Shown here: positions 1-12,447 of the stretch, piece after piece
Layout of the letters: each line of letters starts with the position of its first letter
Position numbering within the stretch: the first letter of the stretch is position 1
Position numbers and translations under genes: made by a program
Source: Talaromyces rugulosus
Taxonomy: Eukaryota > Ascomycota > Eurotiomycetes > Eurotiales > Trichocomaceae
Assembly: GCF_013368755.1 (NCBI RefSeq)
Contig: NC_049561.1
Location: 7,192,001-7,256,000 of the forward strand
Reading direction: 5' to 3'
Length of the DNA: 64,000 nt
Notes under the pieces: model-generated
Seen by the model: the letters and a program-made list of their open reading frames with translations, nothing else
What the model was told of the DNA's origin: nothing
Databases searched by the model: none

Positions 1-92
1 AAGGTAGTCACTCCAACTCCACTTTGTTTGCTCCGTGGTGTCTTTTGTTCTGAATTTGAACTTTTCCACTTACTCTTTTTCTTGCACATCTA

Positions 93-1430
93 GTGCTGAA
101 GATGACTTCACTACGCGCCCCGCCGGCCGTGGATCTCAGCGAGAATAGAGGTCCCCCGATGCGTACACTACTTATCGCCATGATAGTTCTTCCCACTGTT
201 GCCGTGTTGCTTCGATTCTGGTCTCGAACGCTTTTGCCGGCGACTGGCAGGCTTCAGTCAGTTGGGAAGTTTTGGTGGGATGACTGGAGTGCTCTCGTGG
301 CTGCAGTTAGTTTCTCCCGAGCGATTGAAAGATCCATCCGATGCCCTAATCGACTGCAGATTTTCAACATTGCCCTATGTGGTATGGGTTTGAAAATGGT
401 AGACCTTGGAATGGGAAAGCATAGTGAGGCCGTTCCCCCAGGCAACGTCAATCCGTTTCTCAAATTGCTCTGGGTCCAGTACTACATCTTCGACACAGGC
501 ACCTCTGTTGCGAAAGCCTCTGCCCTCTTCTTCTATGTACGAGTCTTCACCCAGAGCGCTCCCCGCTTCCGATATGCCCTGCTTGTAGTCCATGCGATGA
601 ACGCCATCTGGCTACTTGCCATTCTACTCGCGGTCGTCTTTGAGTGTAACCCGATCCGGAAAGCATGGACCCCTGAGTTACCAGGCACATGCATCAGCAC
701 CGACAAGCTATGGTTGGGAAGCGGAAGTACTAGTCTCATCATTGATGTGATTATCCTAGTAATCCCGATGCCAACGCTGTGGCAACTACAATTGAAAACT
801 TCGCGCCGGATCCTCATTATTGGGGTCTTCGTCTGTGCATATATGTAACTAGCATGGCCTGTCCCTTGTGGGTGCAAGCTAATGCGCTTTGTGTCCCTCT
901 TTCTATAGGGTGGTCGTAGTATCCATCGGCCGTCTAGTTACTATCGTACAAGCGGGCAATGGTCTCGAGGATGACCCTATTTGTAAGTCTTCCCTCCTTT
1001 TAACAGAGAAAAAAAGGCCATCTGATGCAAGATAGATAATATTGTGACGCCTATCTTCTGGCTGGGTTCGGAAATTGCCGTCTCCGTTACTTGTGTTAGC
1101 CTGCCTAGCATCTTCTTCCTCTTCCGGCGCCTCTATCACCAGGGCTTCCGCTCCTTGATGAGTAATTACGAATACGGGTCCAAGTCCCGCCTGTTGGATC
1201 GGTACGTGCCCCGGCCCTCTAACCACCGGGGGGCCAATCCTTACGACGATACGATAGAGCTGGGGATACGGTCATCGGAGTCACTCCGGAATGTTTCTTT
1301 TAGAGGAGATACCGTTTCAAAATCGCATATTATAGCGTCAACCACGCCCCCACCACCATGGGTCATGGGGGATCCAATGAATACCCAAGTGGGTGAGATT
1401 TACGTGAGAAGCGATATTACAATATCCTAG
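93..1430 (+). CDS. Fungal rhodopsin-domain integral membrane protein
   Basis: Spliced model 93-305, 360-844, 909-982 and 1036-1430 gives 388 residues. The introns have GT..AG ends; the first (54 nt, CTAAT branch site) is a multiple of three, so it could be missed, but removing it restores the family run from WWDDW into the next helix and the GLGKH-like segment (DLGMGKH). Several hydrophobic segments, a conserved 'WLGSEIAVSV'-type last helix and a polar cytoplasmic tail fit the fungal rhodopsin-domain family (seven-TM proteins of unknown biochemical role, sometimes called PTH11/SAT4-like). The frame is open with no lesions. An in-frame ATG also lies at 102, so the exact start is uncertain. The family is named from remembered pattern only; ligand and function cannot be read from the sequence. 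Confidence 0.82.
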
Positions 1431-1559
1431 CCTCACTGCTATAGTCACCATGGCAGAGCGGCGGTGAGGAGCGAGCATTTATAACATCAGGATCCTGTAG
1501 CATGATAGTTGGTAGTCACGCGTACAATATGTTTATAGATTGATAGAGTAATATCATTT

Positions 1560-2250
1560 GAATACTTGACCCTTAAATCTAAAATGTCACCTGGTGGATA
1601 TGCTCTAATCTATTTCTTGTAGAAATCAAATGTTTATCAGTGTGCCAGTAGAAATTAATTATATATTCCAGACTGATGCATAACTTGATGGATCAATTGA
1701 TGTAGGCTTTTCGGTTTACATAAAAGATTCTGTTTTATTAATCCCGTTGAATGAACATGTGGAGGTAATACCTACATGGCCCTTGATCTGATATTTAAAA
1801 ACGATTGTAGGACTACTCGATTTTCTTTGTCCCTGCAGTTTTTGGTCCAATAATCAAGAAGTCGTCAACATATACTACAATATAAACGTCACTCTATACA
1901 AAAAGACATAAGACTATATAGAAATCCTTTTAGATTTTAATATTAGATAGAACATACATATTACAGCCCTCAGGCTACTCTTTGAAATTTGCAGACCCTT
2001 ATTATAATGTGTGTTATACAGTAAAACTGTTCGACATAGAGCTTATAGTCGGCACCTCTATACAAGAATACTGTCTTAACCTTCATCCGTTCAACCTCGA
2101 CCTCTAAAGCAACTGTACGGCGAACAGGGCTTTGTAGCGTATTAGCTTAATCATCGAAGTAAATATTTCATTGAAGTGGGCCTCTATTTCTATGTGAAGC
2201 CTCTCACTACCCAACTGCGTTTTGGAGTGGTTTGTGGCGTAAAAAAAAAC
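1560..2250 (-). mobile_element. Ty1/copia reverse transcriptase relic
   Basis: Reading the minus strand in shifting frames gives diagnostic copia RT pieces: FNEIFTSMIKL followed by a KALFAV-like run (about 2180-2100), then EVEVERMKVKTVFLY and YKLYVEQF (about 2100-2020), and finally VYIVVYVDDFLIIGPKT around 1890-1840. The last holds the YVDD catalytic motif. Order and spacing match the fingers-palm part of a copia RT. Stops and frame changes interrupt every segment, and no LTR, gag or integrase is visible, so this is a dead fragment. AT-rich surroundings suggest RIP or age. Confidence 0.75.
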
Positions 2251-2639
2251 ATTAATCTAGCTCGATGAAGTCTCGATGTTATTTTAAAAAATTAGTCCAA
2301 ATTAGAGTGTCTATTTACATTAAAATATAGGTGTAAGGAGTATAAATAGTTACGAAAATACCTTTGAACTAGTTTGTCTCGCGTAACACTAGCAATTGTT
2401 AGTAAAATTAGACGCTCCTACTAGTACAGGTATATTGCATTGAAGTGAGGGTGATGATCACTCAGGCCTTGTGCGAGTGAAGTAAAAATCGAACATGGAT
2501 TCAAGCGCTCGCACTTTGCTCACTCAAAAACGAAAACAACCAGGATGATGTGGATGATGATCACTCTGGCCTTATGCCGGTTATATAAAAATTGAAAATG
2601 TTTTAAAGCATTACATTAGTGCTCATATGGCCAGCTCAG
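2251..2639. other. AT-rich spacer with a short direct repeat
   Basis: No gene is seen. A segment of about 50 bp beginning near 2450 (GATGATCACTCaGGCCTT core) recurs near 2552 with scattered, mostly transition-type differences, so it is a small local duplication. Confidence 0.5.
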
Positions 2640-3674
2640 CCAACTAAGTTAACCACCGACGGGTACAGTATTACGTAGCGGAAAGAAATTCTTGACGAAA
2701 GCCTTCGCTGTAGCTGCCGCACAAGCACCAGCAAAACTCTGCCACTGCTTATGTTTGTGACTATCCCCGTAATCATAGGCCGCCTTGATTACCAGCGAGG
2801 CAGTATTGAGCTCCTAGACTCTAGCTACCTCCATCTCAAAAGCAAGAACATTATGATCTTTTATTAAGAAGTCTTGGACTTCAGGATATTATATAATAAT
2901 ATTGTCTGACGCGTACTTCCTAATGTGAATACACCAAGGAACTATAGCATAACTAGGACGATGGCAAGCAATTTGTTTAGAGTCATACTGGAGATCAGCG
3001 CAGGTTGTATCCTTTGCTATCTTGTAGATCCTCAGAGGACTGACATTACAACAGCCTGCAGAGTAGTTGCTGTGGTGGATATGATGGTACATAGATTTGA
3101 ATAGTACATCCTCAGATTCCCCTAGACACACATACTTGGGGTTCTCTAAAAATGGCTGGAGTAGAGTCTTTGAGTCTTTCACTAATAGCTCTTTAAAATG
3201 CTCAGTATCAAGAATCCCTAATTGTGACCGCAGCTTGTCGCCTATATTTTATGTCTTGATGTTCTTCTATTTGACGCCTTGCAGGTGCATTCCAGCTGCG
3301 TGGATGTATTTAGTGATTAAGTCGCTGATAATAATGTTACTAAAGAATATAGATTGGGAATCTTTACCAGGTATAGCTATAGCACCATAGATTCCAACAA
3401 GAAGGACTAGTTCTATCTTCCCGAATTTGTTTTTTAAGTGCTGTACAGCAAGTGCAGTATCAAGAACACCAATGTTAGGAGGTGCCAGAAGTAATACCCT
3501 GCGGCTAGCCAGACGCACAGATAGGAAAGCATAGTCTTCCCCGTCGTGCGGCTCGAAGATTGGGGGACTATCGAGAACTTCTATAACAGCCTCGAGTTCG
3601 CAACGCAAGGCGCAGATGATGGCGATGGTGAAAGGGTCGCTGGGTCTTCTCGGTCTTTCGTTATTTGCAGTCAC
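2640..3674 (-). pseudogene. PNP/UDP-phosphorylase-like protein relic
   Basis: The N-terminal third is open from 3674 to 3267. It shows the family start (FTIAIICALRCELEAV), the segment with HDGEDYAF, and VLLVGIYGAI in place of the usual GxGG loop. A frame change near 3290 leads into the middle part (FLENPKYVCLGESEDVLF, about 3150-3080). The C-terminal block near 2790-2640 encodes [17 protein letters not shown] and AAATAKAF, matching the family's 'DYADSHKNKxW' signature. Proteins with this domain alone, or as the N-terminal module of fungal NLR-like proteins, are common in filamentous fungi. No NACHT, ankyrin or TPR part is seen here. Frameshifts and stops make it a pseudogene. Confidence 0.75.
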
Positions 3675-4006
3675 TTTGGTAGAATTATACAGGATGTTGC
3701 CATTATGACTTGCTGCCGGGCTTCTTCTCTTAGGTTAGTTGCTTATTTCCATCAGAAACCAAGTCTTGTAACATACAAATCCACAACGTATTGGGAACGT
3801 GTGTGATCGTCAAATAAGCCGCCAGTTTCTCCGAGAGTCAACTTTGACGTGGTGGGGAGTGGCCGCTGCTGTGGCATGGGGATACGTCGCTTCTTGGGTC
3901 TAGGTGCTGCCTGTTCAGGCCCCACGGACCGCATGGCCATTTTCCAAGAATCGGCTGCTTGAGCCCCGTCGCAGCGACCAGACAGTGGTGACGACTCTGA
4001 TCGTTG

Positions 4007-5560
4007 TCATTTGTGAGCAGACCTAGGAATGCACTCTGCAAGTCCAAGTTCGAGTTTGTGGACAACTTTCTTGTAGAGCGCTTTTCGTATTCTAGAATCT
4101 GCATCTTTGCCCTCAAGGTTGCGAGACAACAGTGCCTTCGCTATATTGTGATGAACGAGGAGACAGCCCCTAATGGCTTGGAGGTATGAGTCGCTTCTCT
4201 CTTGTTCAAGGCGATCCACGAAATCCAGAAGCTGAGCCCAGACGGTATGATTTTCGCTATGGTGGGGACTGATATCTAGGTTAATATTTTCGCCGAAATC
4301 TATTTCTAGTAGTAGCTTTGCAAAATACAGTAGTGTAGGGTCGCCTATCCTGAAATTGTATGAGTCGGCTGTCCCTGGAAGTTTCGAGCCAAACGCTAGG
4401 TATGGGAATTCTTTGTTGAGATCCGACTTCGAGGATTCCAAGAAATATATCCTTTTCGAGGCGAGGTTGGCATTGAAGAAGTCTATGAGACAAAAGCCTA
4501 GTTTGACAGCAAGTGCTCCCTTATCTTTGGTGCTAAACTTTGCTGTTGACTCTCTGTGGTATAAGTCGTTGAGATTAAGTTTTTTGAAAGCCCCTTTCAC
4601 GATAAGTTGGTCGAGAGACTCCTTAGGCAATGGACCCGCCCCAGAGGAAGTAGGATCTGCCTAGGAGCTGAACAGCCTGTACCTCTCAATGAGCAGGGTC
4701 AACGCCTTTCCTTGGCCAGTGTGCTGTAGGAGGTCTATATAGATATTGTTTATAGATGAAATTGAAGTTTCGCTTCTGAAAACTAGATAAGTAGAGAAAA
4801 AAAGAGGTAAGTACTTATGAAGGTAGAGGTTAACAAAAATACAAATTATTGTAGTCGCACTGCGCTTTCTACCAAAATTTTAACTCTGGACATGGTGAGA
4901 GTATAAGTTGTAAACTCGGTAATACTGAATCCTCATCTGGATCTTCAATGAGCTTTAATAGCACCTCATATGGCGTTCCATACCTGAAGTGCTCAAATAA
5001 AGCCCCAAGAACAATAGTGGCCTGATTTCATATCCTGGCTTTCTTTTATGTCTTCTTCTGCTGCTGCCTCTTAAGTGGCTGAATGGCTGGTTCCTACAAT
5101 GGTGGCGCGAGTAGGTGAGTAAGCTCATTATTATACTCTGTAACAATCTTTAGATATCTTTTAAGCTTAACAGGATCGTGAGGAAGTCTGAAAAGTATTT
5201 TGTTAGAATCATTCACTAGATCAATTTCTCTAGATATTAATTCCAGAAATCTGGTTAATTTCTATAAGTAAGGATAAGCCTGGTTATCTAAGTAATTGTA
5301 GGTGCTTTGGAGCTATATAAGATCATCTAATAATAAATAGAGTCTGTTTAACTTTGCCTAGTACTGATTGAACTCTGTTATATCTAGATTCTAAGAAAAT
5401 TCTTTGACCATGAATGCATGGCGAAGCTTAACTTTAAATAGTTCAGCGTTAAGATGTACCCCTTTGTTATTATTAAGTAATTCTAGCTATATATGGTATT
5501 AAGCCTTCTTTGGGTTTAATAGGTGCCTTAGTCCCCAGAGCAAACGCTATTCAAACGACT
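4007..5560 (-). pseudogene. DUF7580-like fungal protein relic
   Basis: The last 207 codons (4630-4007) are open and carry the family-like C-terminal region: LAVKLGFCLIDFF, KRIYFLES, then LGDPTLLYFAKLLLEIDFGE-like sequence and a final AIRGCLL helix. Upstream on the same strand a coding-like frame continues to about 5550 (LTRFLELISREIDLVND near 5260-5210; AELFKVKLRHAFM near 5440), broken by several stops, mostly TAG/TAA where Gln codons would fit. The span of about 1.55 kb approaches the usual length of about 550 residues, but the N-terminus is missing. DUF7580 is assigned from remembered pattern; no biochemical function is known to me. Confidence 0.6.
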
Positions 5561-5960
5561 CAATAAGATAAGGCATTCAAGGTCTTTATATGTTATTTAT
5601 ATAAGAACAGGGTATTCGCAGTGTTTTAATCTAATGTCTTGAATGGTAAGAAGGTAGGAGACGGTATTTACAGTATATATATAGATACAGGTTTATAGTT
5701 GTCCTTACTGAAAGATATGATTAAAAGAAATAAATAAGTATAATTTAGTTGGTCTAGTCTGATGAGTCAAATTTATATTATTTAATTGTTATATTTAAAA
5801 GTTTGATATAACTAAGTTATAACATTAATGCCCAATTAATATCTGAAATTATAGCTAAAAGTTAGTTAATTAATATTAATTAAAGGTTATATAGGGGTGA
5901 CCTTAGCAGCAGAATAAATTCAATCCAGCTTAATAAACAAGTTCGATAGTATACCACATA
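5561..5960. other. AT-rich spacer
   Basis: Very AT-rich sequence (runs such as TAATTAATATTAATTAAAG) between two divergent gene relics. I see no gene. It probably holds the eroded promoters of the flanking pseudogenes. Confidence 0.5.
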
Positions 5961-5969
5961 AATCACCTT

Positions 5970-7720
5970 TATGGACCCTATTTAATCTCTTAAAGCCTAA
6001 GTTATTTGTAAAAGACTTCTTAGCATGATATTTAACCTCAAAAATAAGGATCTTCTCTACAAGTTAGCCTATAAATACAAAAGCCTCTTCAACCAACTAC
6101 AAGACATCTTTTCAAAAACAAAGCAAGAGAATACTATTATCAAGCTATTTACCAAATTTTAGCAACACTTTACTATATAAGCGGCACATCTCGGGGTCTT
6201 TACTCAGAAAAGCCAATGTCTAGATATAAAACTCCAGAATCTCCCAGAACTTCAAGACCTTATCACTCAATTATTAGATATATTCTATCGCAGTCTGCAA
6301 TAATATAAGATCGAAGCAGGAAGTGAAAAAAAAGGAAATCTGGTTCAGAGACATCTTGATGAATCTCAACTCAGGGCTTTTTAAATATAAACGACAGCTC
6401 TAAAAGTAATTAACAACACTCTTATCTAACTAAACTGTCTAGAGGTCATAATTCACTAATCAAGTCATGGTAAACTAGATTTTAGAGCTAAGAAATTCGC
6501 TGCTGATTTTGATCTAAACCTATTCGCACATCTATGTGTGACTACTGTATAGACCTTATATCTTACTGCCTATCAATCTCTCAAAGACTATCTCAGCAAG
6601 TCTATGATAGACAGATATGCAAGGATGTTATTTCTTAACTTTCGCTAACGAGAGCTTAAGACTCGACGAGAACCACGCATAGAGCTGCCACCTATCCCGA
6701 AAGCGCCTAATGTCGAGACGCGAATTGAGGTCCCTATTAGCCTGCTGGTGAGAGTAATCAAGATTCCAGTTATAACTAATTATTTAGGAATAACTACTAT
6801 ATTTTCTCAGTCCGATTTATCCAGTATTAATATCTAGTAGATCAGGAACCGTCTTAGACGACCTAATAAACTATTAATGAAATTTTATAAGACATTCTTA
6901 ATATAAGTAAATCAGGCCGACTATCCCCGACTATCCACCACGAAAGAGGATATTAATTTCTTTACTTACGAGTGATACTCTATATTATTCAATAAGAAAA
7001 TACTTTTAGAAAGTGAATAGTGGTATGTAGCCCTCGTTTTGTTGGCGTATAAATGTTAGGAATGTTATATACATTCTTATGATGAAGACTTTATAGTGTC
7101 TATATACAGATCATTTGGAATCTATTTATAGGTTATTTAGCCGCCAATACAGGCTTTGGAACTGGAGATGAGTTATACTAATCTGCTTCTAGTCAATACA
7201 TGGATTGAGATCTTGAGCCTTATGTTTGCCTCTTAGAGGAATGTTTAGAGGTTTACCCAGTCTATCCGACCTTTAATGAGTGGTTTAGGCATATAGGACT
7301 TTATGATTAGCAATAGCACTAAAAAGTTTATTTAATATCTAGCTGGATATGTATTATATATGAATTTAACTAAAATATTTATAGTAGCTCGCAAGCACTA
7401 CACTTGCATCTAAAAGAATCTTATAATAGTGATTTCATAAACTCACAGCTTTATGTTATTTCATAACAGAGTAAGACGTAGCAGCTAAGGGCTTGGAATA
7501 ATTATTCTATATATTGCTTTATAGTGGAGGAGCAAGGAAAGAAGAGCGAGGCAGTAGTTATAAAATGACAAAGAAGACACCTAAAGCAAGAGACTAATAA
7601 AAGTGCTAGAAAGACTCTTAAAATAATAAATCTTGATTCTCTTAGCTTAGACCTTGGATTTTCTGACACCTCTTCCGAATCAGACGATATGAGCTTTTAT
7701 TATTAAAAACCACAACTAAC
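5970..7720 (+). pseudogene. AcuF-like C2H2-type zinc-finger protein relic, RIP-damaged
   Basis: A long reading frame starting MDPI near 5970 is interrupted by many TAG/TAA codons and few TGA. Reading the stops as Gln gives a plausible continuous protein: helical N-terminal half, KFAADFDLNLFAHLCV (about 6490-6540), SLKDYLSKSMIDRYARM (6580-6640), then FFTYE.YSILFNKK near 6958. In another frame, DLEPYVCLLEECLEV (about 7210-7255) and FNEWFRHIGLYD with SSWIC resemble the 'EPYVC..EEC...W..HM' C2H2 region of fungal AcuF-like proteins. The end carries a Ser/Asp-rich stretch (TSSESDDM, about 7670). It may continue into the PNP-like relic downstream as one fused gene. The family call is from remembered pattern, and the gene is certainly not functional. 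Confidence 0.55.
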
Positions 7721-7789
7721 TAGAGACTGCTTGAAGGTGATAGTCCTATATATTAGAGTATATCTATAAGTACTAATACTTTTGATATT

Positions 7790-9480
7790 ATGCTTTACAG
7801 CAATTCAAAATAATGACAGGGACCCAGATGATGATATTAAGAGTGATTTTGTTGATATCGATGGAAACAGCGCCTTGGAAGGCAATAATATAGAGAAACT
7901 TTCTGACATTATCTCTAAGACAGATGTCACTATGAAAGACTTAGACAATGTAGTTAATACAAAAAACAATATAGACATAGATAATGATATTATAAAGGAT
8001 GGTATCTAAGTATCTGATATAGACCTTGACTTTAAGGATGTTCTAAGACAATTTGATAACCTTATAACTAAGAATAATGATTTCTTAAAGAAGGTTATTG
8101 AATCTGGAACATACTAATCTTAGCGAGATAAAAACAAAGAAAATCTGGTTAAATCTGCACCCAATTCTAATAACTACACTATTAGATAGATCTACACTAT
8201 ACATATAGAATATGTTGCCGCTTAAGTTTTCCTTAACAAATATCACGACAGGCCTCAAAATTTGTTTTATAGTGATAGTAACAACTATATATTAGATAAA
8301 GTTGATAGGTATAATATCATTATCACTATTTTATCTTATAGGGAATACAGCTTATCTTATACAGTAACTGTTATAAAAGACATACTACATAGTTTTTCTA
8401 ATATCAGAATCAGTCTGATAGTTAGTATTAGTAGCAGCACCCCAAGCCCTAAGCATAATATCCGCCTAGAAAATGTTGTGGTTAGCACTCCTTATAACAG
8501 TTATAGTAGCATCTTCCAGTATAACTTTAGTAAGACAATAGAAAATTAAAAGTTCAGATCTACTAAGTTTCTAACTCAGCTACCTACTGTCTTGCAAACA
8601 GCAATGAATAGACTTCAGAATTAGTATAAGATCTATAGCTATAAGCTAGATAAGGTTATCACTAGTATTTATAAGAAATATCTAAAACTACTAATGAAAT
8701 ACAGTTGGCTAAGCCTAAACAGTAACAGGCTATATTGGCCTAAAATGATATATACATTAAATAATAAAGTATATTGTTCATCTATCTGTGGCAGTAATCT
8801 ATCAAGCTTGGTATCACGGCTTGAATAGATAGAAGATAAGAATAATCCCTTAATTTACTACAGTCTTATTGCTTTAGGAAATCAGTTAATAAAAGATGCT
8901 TTAGCTTATGATACGCTTACAGCCGAAAAGGACATTCTATATTTTGAAATGGAAGCAGTAGGGTTAATAAATAACTTTCCTTGCCTAATTATCCGCGGTA
9001 TATACGATTACTCAGATTCTTACAAGAACAAAAAGTGGTATGGCTATACAGTTATAGCGGCTGCTGCATATATAAATGATCTTCTCCGTAAAATAGCTCC
9101 AAATAGGATTGAAGTTGAGAGGAAAATCAATAATATTATGTCTGATAAGTTTGAAATCTTTAAGTTATATTATTAATATATGCTAATTCTATGTACAGAT
9201 CTCTGTGAAGTTGTAGAGAAGCATCAGGAAATTATAAAGATACAACAAGGTACTATAAAAGAGATACTCCAAGGCTAGAGAGATCACACCAACGATAGGC
9301 TATCCGAAGAAGAACAAAACTATGGTTTATAGAATTTCTTCCAAAAACCGTTCTATAAAATCTTTGATATGTTTAGGGGTAGGCCTTAACCTCCTAGATC
9401 TTCAATCCCAACCATACATGCAACCACAGATATAGAATTCATAGAAGTAAGTTGAGCTTCTTTTTAGATTATAACATTAA
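7790..9480 (+). pseudogene. Second PNP/UDP-phosphorylase-like relic, perhaps the 3' half of the preceding gene
   Basis: An Asp-rich linker (DRDPDDDIKSDFVDIDG, about 7817) leads into a PNP-type domain from about 8210: YHDRPQNLFYS-like start, HNIRLENVVVSTP (8453-8491), FQYNFSKTIEN, LPTVLQTAMNRLQ (8580-8620), LIYYSLIALGNQLIKDAL (8860-8900), then FEMEAVGLINNFPCLIIRG and YDYSDSYKNKKW (8944-9038), and a C-terminal helix to 9176. The FEMEA and DYSDS blocks are the substrate-pocket signatures of the fungal family. Stops are few and of the TAG/TAA type. It is less decayed than the copy at 2640-3674 and only distantly similar to it. Confidence 0.72.
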
Positions 9481-10050
9481 TTAGATACGATTCTAGCACG
9501 GTAACCCCAGGCTATCAAGTACCCCAAGACAGCAGCAGATTTCCAGAAGAGCATCGATAAATATGTGTAAAATATGGGACTCAATAAGTTTTTTCCTCCT
9601 AGCAACAAGTTCCTCAAAACAATATCCAGAAAGGCGGCCAAGTTAAAAGATAACCCCAGAAACCGCTTTGAACCAAACTAAATCAGAGACCTCACACACG
9701 TTACTCTTTACCAACCTATTCTGTATTGCAGTAGATACTTTTTAGCTAGAGATAGCGCAAATAGCAAAATTAACCAATAACAGATGATAGTTCATCAATA
9801 ACCAGAGATCACATGATGGCTCAGTGTGAACTTGTCAAATGCATTGTGAATATAGCCACCCAACTGGTTCCTGATGATAAAGGTATTCACCTGCGCTTCA
9901 TCAACCGGTCAGAACGAGAATTGGATGACCTTCGCGAAGACGCCTCTTTTCTCTTGGCCAGGCCATATTCCCTCAACGGCTGTTATGTAGACGGTAGCCT
10001 GTATAGCACAACAAGCATGCGGATATTTCTTCAATTCTACAAAGAGTAAG
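9481..10050 (+). pseudogene. Fungal vWA-domain protein, 5' fragment
   Basis: From about 9520 the frame KYPKTAADFQKSIDKYV, NKFFPPSNKFLKTISRKAAK and NRFEPN..RDLTHVTLYQP leads to LYC near 9727. A likely intron (GTAGAT near 9731 to AACAG near 9782) then joins to a D-S-S-S-I segment followed by LVKCIVNIATQLVPDDKGIHLRFIN (to 9912). This is the vWA pattern with a DxSxS-type metal-binding motif. The frame ends at 10049, before the rest of the domain, and two TAA codons lie upstream. I read it as a truncated, inactive fragment. No partner gene is evident. Confidence 0.55.
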
Positions 10051-10321
10051 CTCAAATTTGTCGCCGAGTAATTACTATATAGAAGTTCACAGTCAATTAA
10101 CCTAGACAGACATAATGAATTATTATTCTCTGCTGCCATACAAATTCAGTATGAACTCGAAACTAGCCGGTGAGGTGTCTATCACTACAATTTAGTAGAT
10201 TGATAGGAACAGAATAAGGATAGTCTAACCTAGGATAAAATAACAAACAGTTCCCGTGAAATTCGAATCAACCTAGCTCACTCACGATAAATTCCCGGAC
10301 ATATAAAACCAAGCCCCTTAG

Positions 10322-12447
10322 TTAATCCCCAGCCCACCATGTATAATTGCCCGTCTTGGCTGGCGTGTCAAAGACAAGCAGGGAACTGCTGTTAAGGGGC
10401 CTATTGGGCCAGACATTGAGTAAGCCATCCCAAACCTCCATATCAAGGTATTCAACGTCGACACCACTAGCCGTAAATAAAGCAATGCCGTTGCTATCTT
10501 CCCTACTTGGATATATACGGCTTGTTAGAGCAAAGCGATCGTTGACAAAGACCTCAACCAGAGAACCGTCTACAAAAATGTCCATTTTTATAGGTTCCGT
10601 GACAGGTTTGCCTCCATCCTTTGCCGCTATCTGATAGGGTTCAAAGTAGCCGACGTACGATGTGTTGAGGAACATATCGATCAAGGATGAATGGGTGCGG
10701 TCGAAGACGATAGAATTGTTGGACGGATCAAAGTAAATGTTTGTATATTCCTCACGACCAGGGGACGCAGCGATTGTGACACCTGTAATGCCCGTTGTTC
10801 TCTTAATATTCACTGTGAATTCATATGAATGGCTGAGGTTGGTGGGCAGGACGATTTGCCCAGCATCACACATCATCTCCTTACACTGATACCGGGATAA
10901 GTGTGAGGCTTTGCGAAGGCCCTCAACAACATCGTGGGCTGGGCGAACGCCAAGAGTGCTGGCCGTCCAGCTGCCGTCTGTGCTCTTGATATATTGAGAG
11001 TTACCAAGGCTTTTCTCCGTGGTGCTACGGACAACATGCGGAGTTTCCTTTACGAACAACTCCCGAGGTAATGAGAGTGCTCCTTGGAATCCTTGTTGTG
11101 TGATGGCGAAGCTATTCATGTCCTCCCATGCCCAGCCATATTGAATACGTCGGTTATTCTTTGTGTCGTTGAACGAGGTAATCTGACACTTTGAGTTAGC
11201 GTTTCACGTCTCCAGCAGATGGATTTGATTGTCAACAATCCAATTCCTACCGCATACAAAATACCCCAATCGCTCGCGCCTCCCGAAATAGGATTGAAAT
11301 CAATGCTACCATTTGCCCTGGTTGACACTGTCCCTTCATTCCACAAGGACCATTTTTGCTGGTGAAAGGTGACATTGCCTCCTTCGGCACCCATGCTAAC
11401 AAAATAGTGATCATCAATAGAGAAAAAATTGGAAAGTTCAAAGTTAAAGCCGTAGGAGCCAGTTTCTATTAATGTACCCAAAGAACTATTGGCCACCGGT
11501 TCCCAAAGGGCCCCCAGAAAAGTCCAGTCAGTGAGATTGGAAGCAGGAGCACTGTATAAGGGCATGCGTGGACCAACATCTTTGATCCCCGAGCCGAAGA
11601 CAGTATAGTAGTGGGGTTCAGATTGGTTAAGGAGGCTGTCCATTTGCGGCCACGGAAGGAAGAACGGATCCCGCCAGCCAGTGACATTCCAATTTCCCGG
11701 CGGATCGCTGAGGATTGGGTTGTTTGCATACTGTTGCCACGTCACTCCGCCATCGGTAGAGTATGCCAAACTTTGACTTTCGGTCCCAGGCAAATAGGGA
11801 TCATTCCATGCAGTTGGAAGTTCCGAAACCGAGGTATAGAATGCCAGAAGCGTGCCATCGGCATGGCCAGAGATATTAACGGGTTGTGCAGAACCGGAAA
11901 AGATGCTCAAGTGATTGTAGAGTGGGGGATTGTGCTTGCTGGATAAGTTAGTGGTACCAATTGACTCCGCTTGTTGGTCCTGCCAGGCCGCAAGGCCATT
12001 ACCGGGAGAGTGGTCAACATCTGCCCACGTTACGAGGTCGGGCGATGTTGCATGTCCCCATGAGATGTTGCCTGTTTTGCGTTATGGTTAGCCGAGTCAT
12101 CTTCGGGCACCAGTTAGACAAAGATCTTCTTACCCCAGTTAACATGGTTGGGGTGGAACTGATAGTGTAGATGATAAAGGCCTTGAACGGGATCGTACAG
12201 CGGCCCACAAGGGTCCTGGGAAGTTGTTGGTTATCTTGGAAATAATCAAATCATTCTTCGAATTATGAAGGAAATTCGGTACATTCATCCATCCTGATGG
12301 GGCAAGAAAATGAGAGAACGGTCTCCAGCGTGTGAAAAGACTGTTATTGCCCATCTGCTCAATCATGTCCACGGTGAGTGCTTGGCCCCATACTGTTGAA
12401 ACAGTTACACCGAGCACTGCACCCAATGTTGCTTTTCTCGCAATCAT
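10322..12447 (-). CDS. Secreted GH32 glycosidase (beta-fructofuranosidase/inulinase type)
   Basis: Exons on the minus strand: 12447-12283, 12215-12134, 12071-11251, 11182-10322. They join in frame to 642 residues. A signal peptide (residues 1-21) is followed by the five-bladed propeller. The nucleophile motif WMN|DP is split by intron 1, so the unspliced reading wrongly shows WMNVP. DPCGPLYDP, FHPNHVNWGNISWGHATS and TGWRDPF (Arg-Asp-Pro transition-state motif) follow. The acid/base region reads NFELSNFF rather than canonical ECP. The C-terminal beta-sandwich runs to the end (DGSLVEVFVNDRFALTSRIYP). The gene should act on sucrose, inulin or levan outside the cell. Splice sites are canonical, with a CTAAC branch site in introns 2 and 3, and no lesions are seen. 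Exact substrate cannot be read. Confidence 0.9.

Noticed and set aside
12260..12290. Loss of the GH32 nucleophile (WMNVP)
   Set aside because: The Val codon belongs to an intron; the spliced product has WMNDP.
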